Assembly (NCBI GenBank): GCA_947095585.1 | Contig: OX352763.1 | Coordinates: forward strand, 112,881,908 to 112,945,907 | From: Nephrocerus scutellatus | Lineage: Eukaryota; Arthropoda; Insecta; Diptera; Pipunculidae | DNA: 64,000 nt | Direction: 5' to 3' | In this document: piece by piece, positions 36,801 to 48,059 of the stretch | Layout: every line of letters begins with the position of its first letter | How positions within the stretch are numbered: the stretch's first letter is position 1 | Program-made: the position numbers and the translations under genes | The notes under the pieces: generated by a model | What the model was told of the DNA's origin: nothing | Seen by the model: the letters and a program-made list of their open reading frames with translations, nothing else | The model's database searches: none

Positions 36801-37214
36801 ATTGTTACGAAAAGTAGCTAGTAGCGCAATCCCAAGATAAAGCGCAATGTACATACTGCATACTAAAAATAGGCACTGAATTAGAATTGAGCACTTCTGA
36901 ATAGCATACTTTTAGGCTCTAAGATTTAGATTTAGTTTGTCCGGTTTGCCCGATTTTTGTGAAAGTGCATGATTGCACATGTAGTTTATTTTTAAAAGAT
37001 GACTCAGTACATATGAGTATGGTTAGTTGTTAATAAGGGAAGCTGGGACAATTTTCTGGATATTTCTGTCTATAAGATTGGAAGTTTCTGGAAACTTTTC
37101 AATGAGTATAAAAGGTGGCGTTCGATGCAGATGCAGAGGATTGATTAGTTATAGAATTGAACCAGTCAACTTAAAAAAGTCCTCGTCAAGAAATACTTTT
37201 ACCACCTAAGGGAA

Positions 37215-37735
37215 TTATAGTAAAGTACAAGTGTTGTTGAATAAACCACATCTCAAGTTAACGATCTTTAGATCTAACGTTCTCTCAGTACTCTTGTATT
37301 GCTGCGAAACGTAGAAAGTCACAGAGTCAATTGCGACGCGCCTCCAAGTCTTCGTCAACAAGTCCTTAAGGAGGATACTGAGAATAAGATGACCGGACAT
37401 TATCACCAATCAAGACTTGCGGAGAGTAACGCAGTAGGAAGCAATCGCGATCACCATCAGACGACGAAAATGGAGCTGGATTGGCCACACTTTGAGAAAG
37501 CCAGCGGACGATATTACGAAACTAGCGCTCGACTGGAATCCACAAGGAAGCCGTCGAGTTGGCCGTCCTAGCAAGACATGGAAAAGGACAATAGAAGAGG
37601 AAGCAAGATTCCAGGGGACCGAGTGGCGTCTCTTAAAACCTCAGGCGATAAATCGAGTTCGTTGGCGGGCGTTTGTAGAATTCCTATGCTTCATATGCTA
37701 AAGGAAGGAAAGAAAGAAAGAAAGAAAGAAAGTGT
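37215..37735 (+). mobile_element. RTE-like LINE 3' end with (GAAA)n tail
   Basis: After a frameshift at about 37430 the plus strand reads AVLLYCCETWKVTESI-type, IRRRKWSWIGHTLRKPADDI, TKLALDWNPQGSRRVGRPSK, TWKRTIEEEARFQGTEWRLL and INRVRWRAFVEFLCF, then a stop. The element ends in a (GAAA)n simple repeat at 37703-37735, as RTE-type 3' ends do. The same C-terminus occurs at 57080-57260. Confidence 0.87.
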
Positions 37736-37739
37736 TGTT

Positions 37740-38504
37740 GTAATAAGTGTTTTTGTGTACATTTAAAGTTATCACCAATATAAATTGTGAACTTGTATTA
37801 TTTTCACTGTTTGTTTATTAAAGTTGTAATTTATAATAAAATGTGTTGTGTTTTTATTTGCAAAATTCTTAACGAACTCGAAAGCCTAAATTTCGTAACA
37901 ATATATAGGTTACACTCCAGTTCCAGACGTTCCAGTCGCACGCTTTTCCCATTTCTCTTATTTTGATATTGTAACAGCAACGAAGTTTTTTAGTGAATTG
38001 CCATTGAATATTAGATCTAATTTTAATATACATTTATTTATACATTTTATACATTTTTTAAACAATATACTCACATATATAAGACTTTATATATTATCAA
38101 CGCTAACAAAAACAGTTACAGAATGATTAATATTATTCTCTTTCTAGAAATTGTATATTGAATAACTAAATTAATTAATTAAATTATTATAAAATACTGA
38201 TTTATGTAAATGAATAAATCTTCATATATAAAATAATAAAAAAGTAATAATAAAAAAAAATATTTCTTTACTTCTAGGTCACAATTAAGGTGGAGCAGGT
38301 ACGTCATTAATTAATGTTAAAGCAATAATTTTTTCAAACAAAAATAAACTCCAACATTTAAGGCCCTCGCTAAAAGAAAGGTAACATTTCCATCTCATTG
38401 TGTTTTGTTATAATTTGGTTGCTAAGGAAGTGCTAAGACTGGGCGGTATAGCTACAGGAAAACTGTATTTTAACCATGAGGGTTTTTAAACTCTCTTATT
38501 TTTA
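37740..38504. other. A+T-rich interval without a recognised gene
   Basis: Very A+T-rich, especially 38030-38330. No coding feature. Confidence 0.5.
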
Positions 38505-40110
38505 GCCATCGGAAGAATAGGGGAATAACACAAAATGCATCAGAATTGCAAGTGGCTCTGACTGGTGGAAGTGCGATCAAAACTCCACGTGGTGGCCGCT
38601 GGTAATTTTCCTCCTATACAGGAAAAGCTGAATTATCGGGCTAGTGTGATGTGCTTGCGCACGCCCCTTTCTACCATATATCTCTATATCTATCTTTATA
38701 TCTATTGCTAAATGATTTATTCACCTTCCTTTCTACATTTTGGATCAACTAAGATATGCTGCTGCTACACATCCCCAGAAAGACTCCGCTAGTCCCTTTA
38801 AAGTAAGGTTGGCGCGAGGCAAATAACCTCGCTCGTAAAAAAACTGTATTACGGAACCCAAAATCAACCTCGGATATACTGATGAACGACAACGACGACG
38901 GCAACGAAAGCGGCTAAACGATTTAACAATTTTCTCATGGAACGTACGTATAGAGCTCGAGCTGGAGCTGCGATGTCGGGCGTAGAAGAGAAATGGACAC
39001 GCTTTAAAAATACTGTCATTAGTACTGCTGACTCCATCTTAGGCAGTAGTCGTAGAGATCGAAACGACTAGTTCGATGGCGAATGTAAGCTAGCGACTGA
39101 ACGTAAGAATGTTACGTACCGGGCAATGCAACAATCTCATAGAACGCGGACACGCGAAGATGAATACAAAGAGCTCAAAAGATATGAAAAAACAGTTCAA
39201 CGGCGAAAGAAAGTAGCCTGAGAGAACAATATCGTCCGTGAACTGGAACAGTACAGAGAGCAAGGACCGCACCAGCGCGGTAGTTCTACCAAAGAGTTCG
39301 CGGCATTACGAAATACGAGTATACACCGCGTTGCACAAGATGGTAATCTGGTCACCGATCTCAAAAGCATCTTAAAGCGATGGGAAGAGCACTTTGATGA
39401 GTTGCTAAATAACCAGCTAACAAAGGAGGCTCCACCAATGACCGAAGACAATACTAAGCTGCCGCCACCAACCATGAACGAAGTTAGTAGAGCGATAAAT
39501 CGGCTCAAAAATAATAAGGCCTCGAGATCAGATGGTATCCCAGCGGAACTGATTAAAATGGGAGAGCCCACAATACGCCAAGCAATTCCTAACCTAATAT
39601 TGCAAGAAGCGAGGCTGCGTACAAATGAGAGCAAAACAAAGTACATGGTGGCCACGTCTGCGAGTAGAAGATTCAACATTGGTCCCGCAATTAAAATAGT
39701 AGAGCGCGAAATTGAAGTAAAGCAATACTTTAACTATCTCGGGTCAATTGTAGCAGCCGATAACAGCATAGAACTAGAAATACGCACATGGTTTCTTAAA
39801 GCCAACAAAGCCTACTATAGTCTGTCAAGACTCTTCAAATCCAGGAACTTAACCACAACATCCAAGCTGTTGATATATAAGACAATGGTCTGTATGGATC
39901 CGAGACTTATGTGCTTAGCCAAAAGCATTCTCTTAGCCGCGTTCGAGAGAAAAATCGTACGGAGAATTGTTGATCCAAAAAAATTTAATTTTCTTTCAAA
40001 TAAGACCAGCAGTGACCTAATATCTAGAAGCGTTCAAGAGTTGAAGGGTGTGAAGTTATGATAGGAAATAAGTACGTGTCTTCGCATTAAAAGGCTACGT
40101 ACACCGCAGG
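38505..40110 (+). mobile_element. RTE-like LINE, internally deleted copy with 5' and 3' ends
   Basis: The 5' region (38510-38945) matches 18165-18430 but carries a 142-bp insertion. A basic linker (38970-39350) has stops. From 39402 an open frame of 219 codons joins RT fingers (VSRAINRLKNNKASRSDGIP, AELIKMGEPTIRQAI) directly to the region after the palm (QEARLRTNESKTKYMVATSA, FNYLGSIVAADNS, SRLFKSRNLT), ending RSVQELKGVKL. Thus most of the palm is gone. The 3' untranslated end resembles 59060-59160. Confidence 0.85.
38646..38787. mobile_element. 142-bp insertion with 6-bp target duplication
   Basis: Compared with the homologous 5' regions at 18270 and 32430, this copy is interrupted. The interruption is flanked by GCTAGT at 38640-38645 and again at 38788-38793. 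The insert begins GTGATGTGCTTGCGCACGCC and ends CCAGAAAGACTCC. It has no inverted ends and no coding capacity; a solo LTR or a short retroposon is possible. Confidence 0.7.
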
Positions 40111-40639
40111 GTGTAAAAATAGACCCCCCTCCCATACGATTTTTTTCACGAAATTAACCAAGGAATCATCCCTTTAAGTATTTGCCACCTTAACGGATAC
40201 ACCATAGATAGACCCTCCCATCTTATAAAATTTACTACTCAAAATTAGTAAGCATCTAATACCACCATACCACCCTGTATTTGTTATGGATTGTCCTGGA
40301 GTGAGCAAATATAAGTACAAAAGCACAATAGAGAAAAAGAAGATATACCCTATGGTGCATAAAGGATAACAACAAAATGTCCTCCTCCAATGGAAAAACT
40401 CGTAGCTGTACGGCTACTTAGATCAAGGTCAAGCTGCAGGAAGCTCACTTGTTACACTCTGCTGTGATGAGTATGCACGGTGCTTACGAATTTAGCCGGA
40501 AGGGAAATGTTAGTGATAGGATTTCTATTGCATGGCAGACATTGCATGACATGACAGTCATGGATGGATAGGAAATTCTTCTAAGTAAATAGAAAACAAC
40601 AAGTGGAAGGTAGTGATGGCGGCGTAGACATCCACCTTT

Positions 40640-40990
40640 AGAAAAAGTATATAAGGCTACAATAGCTTTATGCTCATGCAGGAAGGTCGTCGGGGAAAAA
40701 ATGAAACCGGAACACTGGCTTTATACTGCCATAGTAGGACCTATACTTATGTAGAAAATTAAAGTGTGATTGCCAGTCCTAGAAAAGTCACATACAGGAA
40801 AATTATAGAGAAGTTGCAAAGAGCAACAACGAGCCGGTATGCACCTTGGTGGGCGATTGAGGACGATACCTACTCGTTCCCTAGATGTTATGCTTCACTA
40901 GCTGCCGATTCACATTATCAGTAGTCACCACGTCTACGCGACTGTCTGTAGTAAAACAGTGGAAATGTCTTCTGACAGGACACTGAACGA
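40640..40990 (+). mobile_element. LOA/R1-like LINE thumb fragment
   Basis: The plus strand in shifting frames reads KATIALCSCRKVVGEKMKPE, HWLYTAIVGPILM, ALEKS and TTPTRSLDVMLHLLPIH-type. This is the same region as 28600-28400 in the LOA-like copy. Heavily decayed. Confidence 0.72.
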
Positions 40991-40994
40991 TAAT

Positions 40995-41910
40995 TTATAC
41001 GCTAAACAATGTGCAGGCAAATCTTGACTACACCAATCCGGTCCTATGCTTGGACAAAGCCCTTCAGAGAACTTGTTCAATACTGAAAACCGAAGCAAAT
41101 GTACAAATCTTCATTAGTTCTATTTAAAGTTATACTTCTCTTGGCGGGTTTAGTAGAGCGTAAAATTGGGAGCGTTACGAAAGTGCGACATGATGATTTA
41201 ATTTTTGCACTGTTGCTGATTAACCCAATATCCAGTACACAAATCACTTAACGCTTTTCAACATAAAGTACACTTTATTGAAGTGGAACGCGATGAAGTA
41301 GGTATACTTTTAGACATCGTGTGGAAGTGATGTTGTGTTATTGAATGCAGTGGATCTCAAGCGGTACTTTTTAGTAAATTCACTCGTAGAATGTCCAGAC
41401 TGTAAAAGTGATAGTGGTAGTCTTTTGGGAGTCTTCCGACCATATTTTAGGTGTCTTTTTGAGGCTATTTAAAAGGTCTTTTTGTAGTTTTCTTTCCTTC
41501 TCTTATCATTCTATTCGTATTTATTTTTAGCATGCATATTAACCTTTAATTTTTCAATCAAGCCAAAGAAATATAGCTGCCAACGCGCGGACACAAAAAC
41601 ACGCACCCACTTTTTTTTTATTAGTAATTTGCTCGATTTTATGTCCCGCTCTGTGTGCATTCCTTGATATTGAGGGTCCTTTCGATAACACTGGCTACGA
41701 CACAATATCAATAGCTGAGGTATCGAGGGCTCGACTAACCATTGGATAAATACCATGCTTGAAAGTCGAGTCATTACTTCCTCTACAGTATGTGTCGGTG
41801 ACCGCAGCTAAGGATGTGTCCTTTCTCTTTATCTGTGTTCAATCTTCATCGACAATCTTCTAGTCGATCTACATAGATTAGGCTACATCGGCTGGCGATT
41901 TTAATTAGCG
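40995..41910. other. Interval without a recognised gene
   Basis: A minus-strand frame at 41511-41774 (87 codons) has no recognised motif. No other feature. Confidence 0.4.
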
Positions 41911-41914
41911 GTAA

Positions 41915-42170
41915 GCGCAGCACGACCATTACAAATGTCATGCAAGGTGCGTCTTAGAATGGTGCAGCAGAGAAGGGCTTTCATTAATTCTTGCAAAAAC
42001 CGTTGTAGTACCTTTCACGAAAAGAATATTGTCCAATATGGGTCCTATCATCATCAAAGGCACCACGCTTGATTATTCCAGTGAAGTTAAATACCTATCT
42101 CGGCGGTATCCTTCCTAATCGACTAAACTGAAATTCTCATATCAAGTCCGCCAAAGTTGTCTAAAATGAT
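41915..42170 (+). mobile_element. LOA/R1-like LINE RT fragment
   Basis: In shifting frames: RMVQQ-C-EGLSINSCKTVVV-type, PFTRKRILSNMGPIIIKGTT and LDYSSEVKYL. This is the segment just after the RT palm in R1/LOA elements. It lies downstream of 40640-40990, which encodes a later part, so the two are separate insertions or rearranged. Confidence 0.72.
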
Positions 42171-42641
42171 AAGCCATCAGATCACCTGTAGAACGTTGCC
42201 TACGAAAACCGTACTACACTGACTGACTATGGGGTACCAGTCCCGAGTTGTAAGGAACTCAACAGAAGTACTGGCCACGTGGTTGATTCAAAACAATGAT
42301 TATATTTTCGGCTTTTAATGTCAAGGGTATAGGTAACTGCCATAAGAAATATTACCTATTTTGTTCTAACTCTTTAGTGCAACTAGTGTTGTGTTGTACG
42401 CTTCCTACCGCTGTCACTTTGACAATTCTTTGAGGTTTTCATACGTGAATGGTGTCTGATGGTACCTCACACACAAATATACCAAAAAAATTCCCCATTT
42501 TAAACTCTTCCTATTTTTCTTTGGTATTTAAACGAAGTTTTTGAATTTTAAAATTATATTCCCAGCGCACAATTTTCTTATACAAGAAAAGTTTTTGTTT
42601 TATAAAATTAAACAATTAAATTAAATTGAAATTATTATGCT

Positions 42642-42923
42642 ATGTACCAATATGAACGACTAGACAAACAGGACATACAGTGGATATGCAGTAGTTCTTT
42701 ATTATCAACGATACTTCAAGCATCCTATAAGAAATTCTTAATCGAGAACAATGCTGCACTGCCACGCATACGAGTACAACGAGGATTTCTGATACCAAAA
42801 CAACCACCACCCACGACAACTACTCATACCGTTGATCGTCATCGAGCTAGTGAAATTTTTGAAGTATTGAGAAAAAGAGTGCATCTCATTTCATGTGGAG
42901 AGTTTCGGATAAAAATGAGTTAA
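42642..42923 (+). CDS. Hypothetical open frame, 93 aa, unrecognised
   Basis: The frame starts MYQYERLDKQDIQWICSSSL and ends KRVHLISCGEFRIKMS, with a Pro/Thr run (PPPTTTTHT) in the middle. No signal peptide, transmembrane segment or family motif is evident. Codon choice is not obviously random, but there is no promoter or splice support. It could be an exon of a gene or a chance frame. Confidence 0.25.
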   Translation: MYQYERLDKQDIQWICSSSLLSTILQASYKKFLIENNAALPRIRVQRGFLIPKQPPPTTTTHTVDRHRASEIFEVLRKRVHLISCGEFRIKMS

Positions 42924-43249
42924 ACTCCAGCAACTGTGTATACAATGAACAATAACATCGCCGTTGCCTTCTCCAAGTTGCTAATGTATACATTTGCTTG
43001 GGTGCATGTTGATTGCGGCTCAGTACCAGACAGACTCATGTTTATTCCGAAAATTGTAAATGATGTGTCTCTAACGAATAATTCTTTTTATTGTTAGACA
43101 CATTCTATGATGCAAGTAAATACGCTATTTGTTGAATGTGTCTAGTCTACTATTTGATGGCTTCAATACGATGTTGAAAACATTTCACGTATCCAACGAC
43201 ATTTCGTTGTGACATTTGTGAGGAATATATTCAGTCCGATTATGCAAAA

Positions 43250-43450
43250 ATCTCTTATTCTTCTATAAAATTCACTTATTCGATTTACGCTGTCAGATTG
43301 TGGAACTCTCTTCCCGTTTTCTTGAGGGAAGTTCATAAGTCTGGGAGCTGGGTCTGGGGAGTTGTTATTGTACCACTTGTGAAGAAAGGGCACTTGCAGA
43401 AAGTGCGAACTCATGAAAAGCTAAGATTGCTGTCGTTAGCGAAAGAATAA
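43250..43450. mobile_element. Two small LINE scraps
   Basis: 43268-43335 on the plus strand reads YSIYAVRLWNSLPVFLREV, the C-terminal motif of many jockey/CR1-like proteins. 43395-43445 on the other strand matches part of jockey copy A (near 1150-1190). Both are too short to classify further. Confidence 0.6.
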
Positions 43451-43575
43451 ATAAACAAAATTTGTGAATAGACCGGTTACACTTTTCGATTAGACATGCA
43501 ATTAGATCATCTGTAGAACGTTGACTTCGGAAACCGTACTACTCGCTAAGGGTTTCCTGTGATTCAAAGTATTCC

Positions 43576-45620
43576 ATAGGTTAGGTTAGGTTAAGGTGGC
43601 TGTCAGTGGAACCGACACATTTAGACCAGTAATGGTCAATTGTGATACCACACGGATCAGGAAAAATCTACTCGATGAACCAATTAGAGCTTCGTATGAA
43701 GCGTAGGAGACTACCAATGTCAATGTTGATGAGATCATTAGAGTCGTTGTGGAAAGCCCCCATCTAGAGTTTACGCCTTTGGGAGAGGGCTGGACAAGTA
43801 CAGAGAGAATGGACGATGGTCTTCTCCTCCTTCTCATCCATGCAGCTTCTGCAGGAGTTATTCGAGAAGACTCCCAGTCTTGCTGCATGCCTGCCTATGA
43901 GACAGTGTCCAGTGATGACACCTACAATAGCACCGATGTGCGATCTTTTTTGAGAGATCAAACACTTGGAGCGTTTCGGATCCAGCTTGGGCCAGATCTG
44001 CATTGTCGCTATGCAAGCTATACCGTTTCACCTTCTACAGTTAGTTTTTACGTTGGCATCCGGCTTTAACAAGAATTTGCATGTAGCGATTGGAATGCCT
44101 ATGGAACCATATTCAGGTAAGAAGGGTAGTGTAGTTCATTGGTTGGCCAGTTCGTCAACCATACAGTTACCCGGAATGTCTCTGTGCCCCGGCACCCAAC
44201 ACAGGTGTATATTGAAATGCTCCGCCATCTCCACGAGAGATAAATGGCAGTTGAAGGCTAAAATTGAACTTGTGGAGACTGATTCCAGAGATTTCAGTGC
44301 ATCCTGGCTATCCGATAATTTCAGCCTTGAAAACACTATAGTGATTTGGAAGACGGACAGAGAGGCTAAGATTAGCTTTTGTGAGAAAACACCTCCACCT
44401 ACTCCGTCATGAGCTTTTGACCCGTCTGTATAGAAATCAATGTGTTCATCTTTCAGGTAGGCTTCTTCATCCCAGAATGATCTGGAGGGGAAGGTGACCT
44501 GGAAGTTTTTGTTGAAATGGAGTTGCCGAATGCCGTAGTCTAGGCTTTGTCTGGGATCCTGACTAAATTCAGGATAGAGGGGAGTGACCGATTTCATTAT
44601 AGATCACTGGGCGAATAGCCGAACTAGCAGCTACTTGCTAGTGTAAATGTCGAGTGGTGTAAGGTCGATCTTTGGACTTTGCTTACTATGTCAAGGTTTA
44701 CTTTTTTATTTAAGGCAATCCACCATACAATAACACCGTATAGAAGAGTAGGTCTTACTATCACTGTATATAGCCAATGGTTTACATGGAGTTAAAGACC
44801 CAAACGGCTACCAATGGCTTTTTTGCATGAGAAGAGTGCAACTGTGGCTTTACGAATTCTTTCTTGTATGTTAGGTTTCCAGCTCAGTTTCCTGTCCAAA
44901 ATAAAACCCAAATATTTGGCTCTTTCAGAAAATGTTAAGCTTATACCTTTTATAGAAGGAATGTTAATAAGTGGAACTTTATATTTCTTGGTGAATAGGC
45001 TCAGTTTTGTGAGGATTTACCCCTAAACCACAGCGATCAGCCCAGCAAGTTAGCTTGTTGAGAGTATTTTGAAGGAGTTTCTTTACTTAATTACTTATGT
45101 CCTATATCCCCTTGTGGGTCATATTGCCTCTACTACGCCTACGGGCCATCGCGTGCGTTTCTTGGCAATGAGCTTCAGCTCTCTCCAACTCTTCTCCAAC
45201 TTCCGTTACTCCTCCTCAACTGTTCTGTGCCATGTATTTTATTTAATAATCCTACTTGTGAGCATAAGATTAATCAATTCGCCAAGCGAGTCGTTCACCC
45301 TTTAAAGCCGACAGCGCATCCGTAATTGCAGATGTGTTGACGTTGTTAAAAGCGCCTTCAATATCTAGGAATAACACCATTTTGTGTATTCCCTGTGGTG
45401 AAGGGAATGTTCAATAGAACGTACCAGTGCTGTTTCTACAGACTTGTCTTTACAATACGCGTGCTGATCTGTAGACAGGAGTCTTTTGTCAATGCGTGTG
45501 CGTATGTAAATATCGATCAGTCTTTCCAGTGTCCAGGAATGATGAAAGACTGATTGGTCTGAGATCCTTTGGACTAAGGTACGCGCATTTGCTGGCTTTG
45601 GATAGGAAAACCACGTTTAT
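43576..45620 (-). mobile_element. LOA/R1-like LINE with ribonuclease H, interrupted (second copy)
   Basis: The minus strand from about 45620 carries RT fingers and palm start (LERLIDIYIRTRIDKRLLST, DQHAYCKDKSVETALV, then IEGAFNNVNTSAITDALSAL). After an RTE-like interruption (45085-45245) it resumes with LNKLTCWADRCGLGVNPHKT, KYLGFILDRKLSWKPNIQER and TLLYGVIVWWIALNKK. RNase H follows (IDFYTDGSKAHDGVGGGVFS, SDSQDALKSLESVSTSSI, VPGHRDIPGNCMVDELA), then the zinc-knuckle-like end (CRSCMDEKEEKTIV). The 3' tail is (TTAGG)n-like on the plus strand at 43576-43597. It is shifted and deleted at several places. Confidence 0.88.
45085..45245 (-). mobile_element. RTE-like C-terminal fragment inside the LOA-like copy
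   Basis: Nearly the same nucleotide sequence as 7858-8020 (TATGTCCTATATC-CCTTGTGGGTC, CATCGCGTGCG, CTCTCTCCAACTC, CTCCTCAACTGTTCTG). It sits where roughly 100 residues of the LOA-like RT would be expected, so insertion and deletion happened together. Confidence 0.85.
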
Positions 45621-45639
45621 GTACTTCTCTCCATAAGTT

Positions 45640-46145
45640 GACGATTAATCAACGTTTCCATGTCCTTGCTAAGTACGGAAGTTAGCGTTATGGGTCGGTA
45701 GGAGGAAAGAGAAGACGGTGCGACTTTTTTAGGTGCAGCCTGTAAACAAAGACGGTTTGCCACCTCCTTGGTTAGACTCCAGAAGCATAGGAGAAATGGA
45801 AAAGCTCATATAATGGTTATGCCATCTTTGGAAGAACACCTCTTCAAAACTATTTCGGGAAAATACCATCTAGCCCAGCTGATTTATTAATGTTGAGATC
45901 ATTAGCTACTCATCTTTTCATTTCATTTCAGCTACTTGACGAGTATGAAAGTAAATCTTGAACTCTTGAAGTACAGGCGACGACAACGCGCTATCTGATA
46001 GCGTGGAGCTAGCTGCGAAATGTGAAGCAAGCACATTGGCTTTGTCTAAAGGGATGACGGTGGAAATGTTATTATGGATGAGCTTTGGAAATAATGACGA
46101 TGCAGTATTTTTAATGACCAAAAATGCTTACTTCCTTTGGGACAT
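45640..46145 (-). mobile_element. jockey-like LINE, linker and RT start (copy I)
   Basis: Minus strand: VIKNTASSLFPKLIHNNIST, DKANVLASHFAASSTLSDSA, then DLNINKSAGLDGI and SSLSSYRPITLTSVLSKDME in shifted frames. It matches the plus-strand copy at 49780-50230. Its 3' part is absent, replaced by the LOA-like element. Confidence 0.82.
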
Positions 46146-46154
46146 TGCAGTTTT

Positions 46155-46925
46155 TAAATTCTCTATATTAACTTAGCGTACACGTGGCTGGCTGGCTGGC
46201 TGGCGGACAGGCACACCAAATCTTTTGATCAATTTTTTACCCACTTCCTAAAGCCTGATTTTATTGAAACTTTGCAAACATGTGTACCTCCAATGACAAC
46301 ACTTTCTATAAAAATTTGGGGCCCCTCGGGCCTCCGGGTCGTGGGGCTCCCATACAAATATTTTACAAAATTTACCCGATTTTCTCCATGTGTATCTCCA
46401 ATAGACAAAATCTTTTTTTAAAAATGTGGCAGTGATCGGTCACCGGGGTCCGGGGGCAACTATACAAATTTTGTAAAAGAAGTACCCGATTTTCTTTAAA
46501 TTTTATACGCACGTGTATCTCCGATTGACAAACCTTTTTGTAAAAATTTGTTAGTGATCGGGCCCCTGAGTCAGGGGGCACCCATACAAATTTTATAAAA
46601 AAAGTACCCGATTTTCTTCAAATTTTATACGCATGTGTATATCCAATGGACAACGCTTTTGGGAAAATTTGAAAGTGATCGGGCCCTGGGGTCCGGGGGC
46701 ACCTATACAAATTTTGTAAAAGAAGTATCCGATTTTCTTTAAATTTTATACGCACGTGTATCTCCGATTGACAAACTTTTTGTAAAACTTTTATAGTGAT
46801 CAGGATAAGGGGGCTCCCAACATTTTTTTTAAGTGTTACCCGATTTTATTTAAACTTTGCACATTGTATACCAATTAGAGAGAATTAGATAGAAAATTTT
46901 ATTTTTAATGGGTTGTTTTATTTTT
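46155..46925 (+). repeat. T-family repeat with about five internal 121-bp units
   Basis: Starts TTCTCTATATTAACTTAGCG followed by GGCTGG repeats. Then a unit of about 121 bp is tandemly repeated: ACCCGATTTTCTTTAAATTT, ACGCACGTGTATCTCC, GACAAC-CTTTTTGTAAAAATTT, AGTGATCGGGCCCC and GGGGGCACCCATACAAATTT. Copies near 46482, 46604 and 46725 set the period. Ends around TTTTTAATGGGTTGTTTT. Confidence 0.85.
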
Positions 46926-46929
46926 TTCT

Positions 46930-48055
46930 TCTTTTTGAAAGATTCTCTCAGTTTTGCAAGCTATGATCTTGGTCTTGCACATTTAGTCTAAGTCGTCTTT
47001 TCCTAGTGGAGTGGTTGTCTTACTATCGGTCTTGCAGTAAATGCAACACCATTACCAAAATTCCGCTCATCACTTAGTCAATATTGTCTCAATGTGGTGT
47101 TCAGTATTCCAACTAAAATCGGTTGACGCATTTTTTCTTAGGGAATCTACTCGGTAGATTCTATTTGCCTTTGTCTGATTTAGATTTGCTCTTCGTGCCT
47201 TAAACAAAAATCACTTTCGTGCTGCTGATAATTAACATATTAATGCAAATGTGCTAAACTCCGAGTGACGAGTCTTAAATTTTGCAAATCACGACCGCAT
47301 CATTCAAAACTCTTAATCACCTTAGAGTCTACGACAAATAATTGCCAAAAAAATGTAAATAAATCACCGCTTTACGGCTCGTAAAACAGAGCTGTGTTAG
47401 GCATATCAAGTAACGTATTTTGTTCGATACGGTTTATGCCTCCCGATAACTCGTAATACGAGTAGGAACGATAAAGCGCAATTGAGTAATTGACAAAAAT
47501 GTTTTATTCTTTTTTTTAGTTTTTTATTTATCATTATCATTACTGTAAACAAAGGTGCAAGTGTGTTTTGTCAACAGAACTTTTTATTTTGGCCAGCACT
47601 TTGTATGCAGTGGCTTACTCCGTTTAGCCAACACACTTCAATGTCAAATAGATAGAAAAAATACTTTGACGAGATAAACAAATATTGAGCTGACACTTCA
47701 ATCCAATCGGATTCAGACTTTGTTGTTTACTTTTTCTTCAGTTATTCATATTATTCATCGTTTTCACCTGAAAATTAACCGAAATAAGTTGACTACGGAG
47801 CTGCAACAAATTACACGAAAAAATTTAAATTTTTATTTTTATCAAATATTAATGAATTATCAATTAATTGATTGATTGATTGTTAATATTTCGGATTGAT
47901 TTTAATTTATATCGCAGTTACTAATAATAATTGTAATTAGAATTTATTGGCAATTTCAATTGTCAGATACACTTGTTGCCCCGCAATATGTAATGCAAAT
48001 TAACCCATATTTTGAGTTGATTTACCAGATTTTTTTTATAATCTGCATAGGCGTA
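46930..48055. other. A+T-rich interval without a recognised gene
   Basis: No open frame worth reporting. A TTGATTGATTGATTG run lies near 47866-47882. Confidence 0.5.
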
Positions 48056-48059
48056 AAAT

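Noticed and set aside
40120..40283. A MITE between CAGGGTG words
   Set aside because: Only about 8 bp of inverted similarity and no target duplication.
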